Assembly: GCA_028065725.1 (NCBI GenBank)
Contig: JAPTVL010000280.1
Coordinates: forward strand, 1 to 21,695
Length of the DNA: 21,695 bases
Origin: Betaproteobacteria bacterium
GTDB lineage: Bacteria > Pseudomonadota > Gammaproteobacteria > Burkholderiales > Rhodocyclaceae
Reading direction: 5' to 3'
Under the pieces are notes generated by a model, which was not told the origin of the DNA, did no database searches, and was given only the letters and a program-made list of their open reading frames with translations. Of this stretch, positions 21,404 through 21,695 are shown in pieces. The translations under genes and the position numbers were made by a program. How positions within the stretch are numbered: the first letter of the stretch is position 1; each line of letters begins with the position of its first letter.

Positions 21404-21432
21404 GAGTGGCCCACGTGTAAACGCTCAGATTT
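21404..21432. repeat. CACGTGTAAACGCTCAGATTT motif, third copy
   Basis: The segment CCCGGAGTGGCCCACGTG followed by TAAACGCTCAGATTT matches the 3' parts of the repeats at 5853-5976 and 11825-11947. With the transposon removed, this copy lies only about 68 bp after copy B, so the motif was present in tandem at the insertion target. Confidence 0.65.
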
Positions 21433-21436
21433 AGAG

Positions 21437-21462
21437 TTGGGGGAACTTCTTGGGGAACTTTT
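21437..21462. repeat. short tandem TTGGGGAACTT repeats near att
   Basis: TTGGGGGAACTTC (21437-21449) is followed directly by TTGGGGAACTTTT (21450-21462). Closely spaced direct repeats ~100 bp inside an att site are where arm-type integrase or excisionase sites often lie; this role is inference. Confidence 0.35.
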
Positions 21463-21538
21463 ATGGGAATGTAGGGGCACAGTGAGGCATTCTCCAGAGG
21501 GGGCCTCACCCCTTCGCGCCCCTGAAAGCCCCTGCCAA

Positions 21539-21566
21539 ATGGGTTCGAGTCCCATCAGCCACCCCA
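21539..21566 (+). other. 3' end of tRNA-His: probable island attachment site
   Basis: ATGGG-TTCGAGT-CCCAT forms a perfect 5-bp T-arm (21539-21555). It is followed by the acceptor strand CAGCCAC, discriminator C (21563) and CCA. CAGCCAC-C-CCA is the 3' end of bacterial tRNA-His, whose unusual C73 pairs with G-1. No 5' half (GTGGCTG, D-arm, GTG anticodon) occurs in the preceding ~90 bp, so only the 3' end is here, as left by integrases that recombine into tRNA 3' ends. The island should lie to the left, with the complete tRNA gene at its far end. Confidence 0.75.
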
Positions 21567-21573
21567 ACCAATG

Positions 21574-21608
21574 AAAAAAGTGGGCACCCGAGCGGTGCCC
21601 ACTTTTTT
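21574..21608. terminator. strong Rho-independent terminator (bidirectional)
   Basis: AAAAAAGTGGGCACC (21574-21588) and GGTGCCCACTTTTTT (21594-21608) form a perfect 15-bp stem with loop CGAGC. T-runs serve both directions. It lies eight bases after the tRNA CCA, as expected for the original tRNA-His terminator. Confidence 0.9.
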
Positions 21609-21695
21609 GCCCGCAGCGGCCGCAAGCAGCGCGGCGTTGCGGCCTTGCATGGGCATCACCTGCCCGTCGAAGGGGATCTCGGTCGCCACCGTGCA
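21609..21695 (-). CDS. possible 3' end of a chromosomal gene (partial)
   Basis: On the minus strand one frame reads CTVATEIPFDGQVMPMQGRN then AALLAAAAGKKVG, which looks coding, and runs off the right edge. The frame stays open through the terminator hairpin to a TGA inside the tRNA remnant, so the true end is unclear. Family not recognised. Confidence 0.3.

Noticed and set aside
21470..21566. Complete tRNA gene
   Set aside because: Only T-arm, acceptor 3' strand and CCA are there; no 5' GTGGCTG, D-arm or GTG anticodon within the preceding ~90 bp.
1..21695. CRISPR array
   Set aside because: No series of short regularly spaced repeats with unique spacers; the repeats seen are pairs or IS ends.

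Overview
The window is a patchwork of mobile DNA. It ends, on the right, at what looks like the attachment site of a genomic island in a tRNA-His gene: only the T-arm, acceptor strand, discriminator C and CCA of the tRNA are present (21539-21566), followed by a strong hairpin terminator. The host is probably a betaproteobacterium, Burkholderiales-like. This is inferred from the GC-rich efflux and two-component genes, the tRNA-His type, and a 'GCAGGGCCGCCCCAAG' intergenic repeat of a kind I associate with that group. The left third is less GC-rich and has the gene content of accessory DNA.

Layout from left to right. (1) 1-390: two tiny, translationally coupled single-span membrane proteins and a Rho-independent terminator. 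(2) 426-3620: a probable defence locus, with an HNH nuclease-like gene divergent from an ApeA-like HEPN gene (RN-x3-H motif), then a small AT-rich membrane protein with twin CX3C motifs. (3) 3727-4140: a relB-like antitoxin relic split by a 259-bp ISL3-type MITE with a perfect 8-bp target duplication. (4) 4154-5737: a three-gene operon on the minus strand with a RelE-like toxin, an XRE antitoxin and a DUF6941-like protein. (5) 5853-11947: a segment bounded by two ~124-bp direct repeats. It holds a truncated gene, an IS1595 remnant, a restriction-modification set (XRE regulator, small ORF, C5 methyltransferase, PD-(D/E)XK endonuclease, convergent vsr), gene relics and a candidate toxin-antitoxin pair. 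(6) 11950-21365: a 9.4-kb unit transposon. It has ISL3-type ends and is flanked by the 8-bp direct repeat AAATTTCA. It carries the transposase gene plus a complete two-component system and an OMF-MFP-RND efflux operon, all on the minus strand. (7) 21374-21695: a motif copy, short direct repeats, the att site and the chromosomal flank.

The most interesting points are the efflux operon mobilised as passenger DNA inside an ISL3 element, with the transposase gene only 20 bp behind the RND gene so that it may be co-transcribed with it, and a matching non-autonomous derivative of a closely related element elsewhere in the window. The dense set of defence and addiction genes (ApeA-like/HNH, restriction-modification with Vsr, two TA-like operons and a dead antitoxin) fits a defence-rich integrated island. 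All functional names come from motif recognition alone; no database search was possible.
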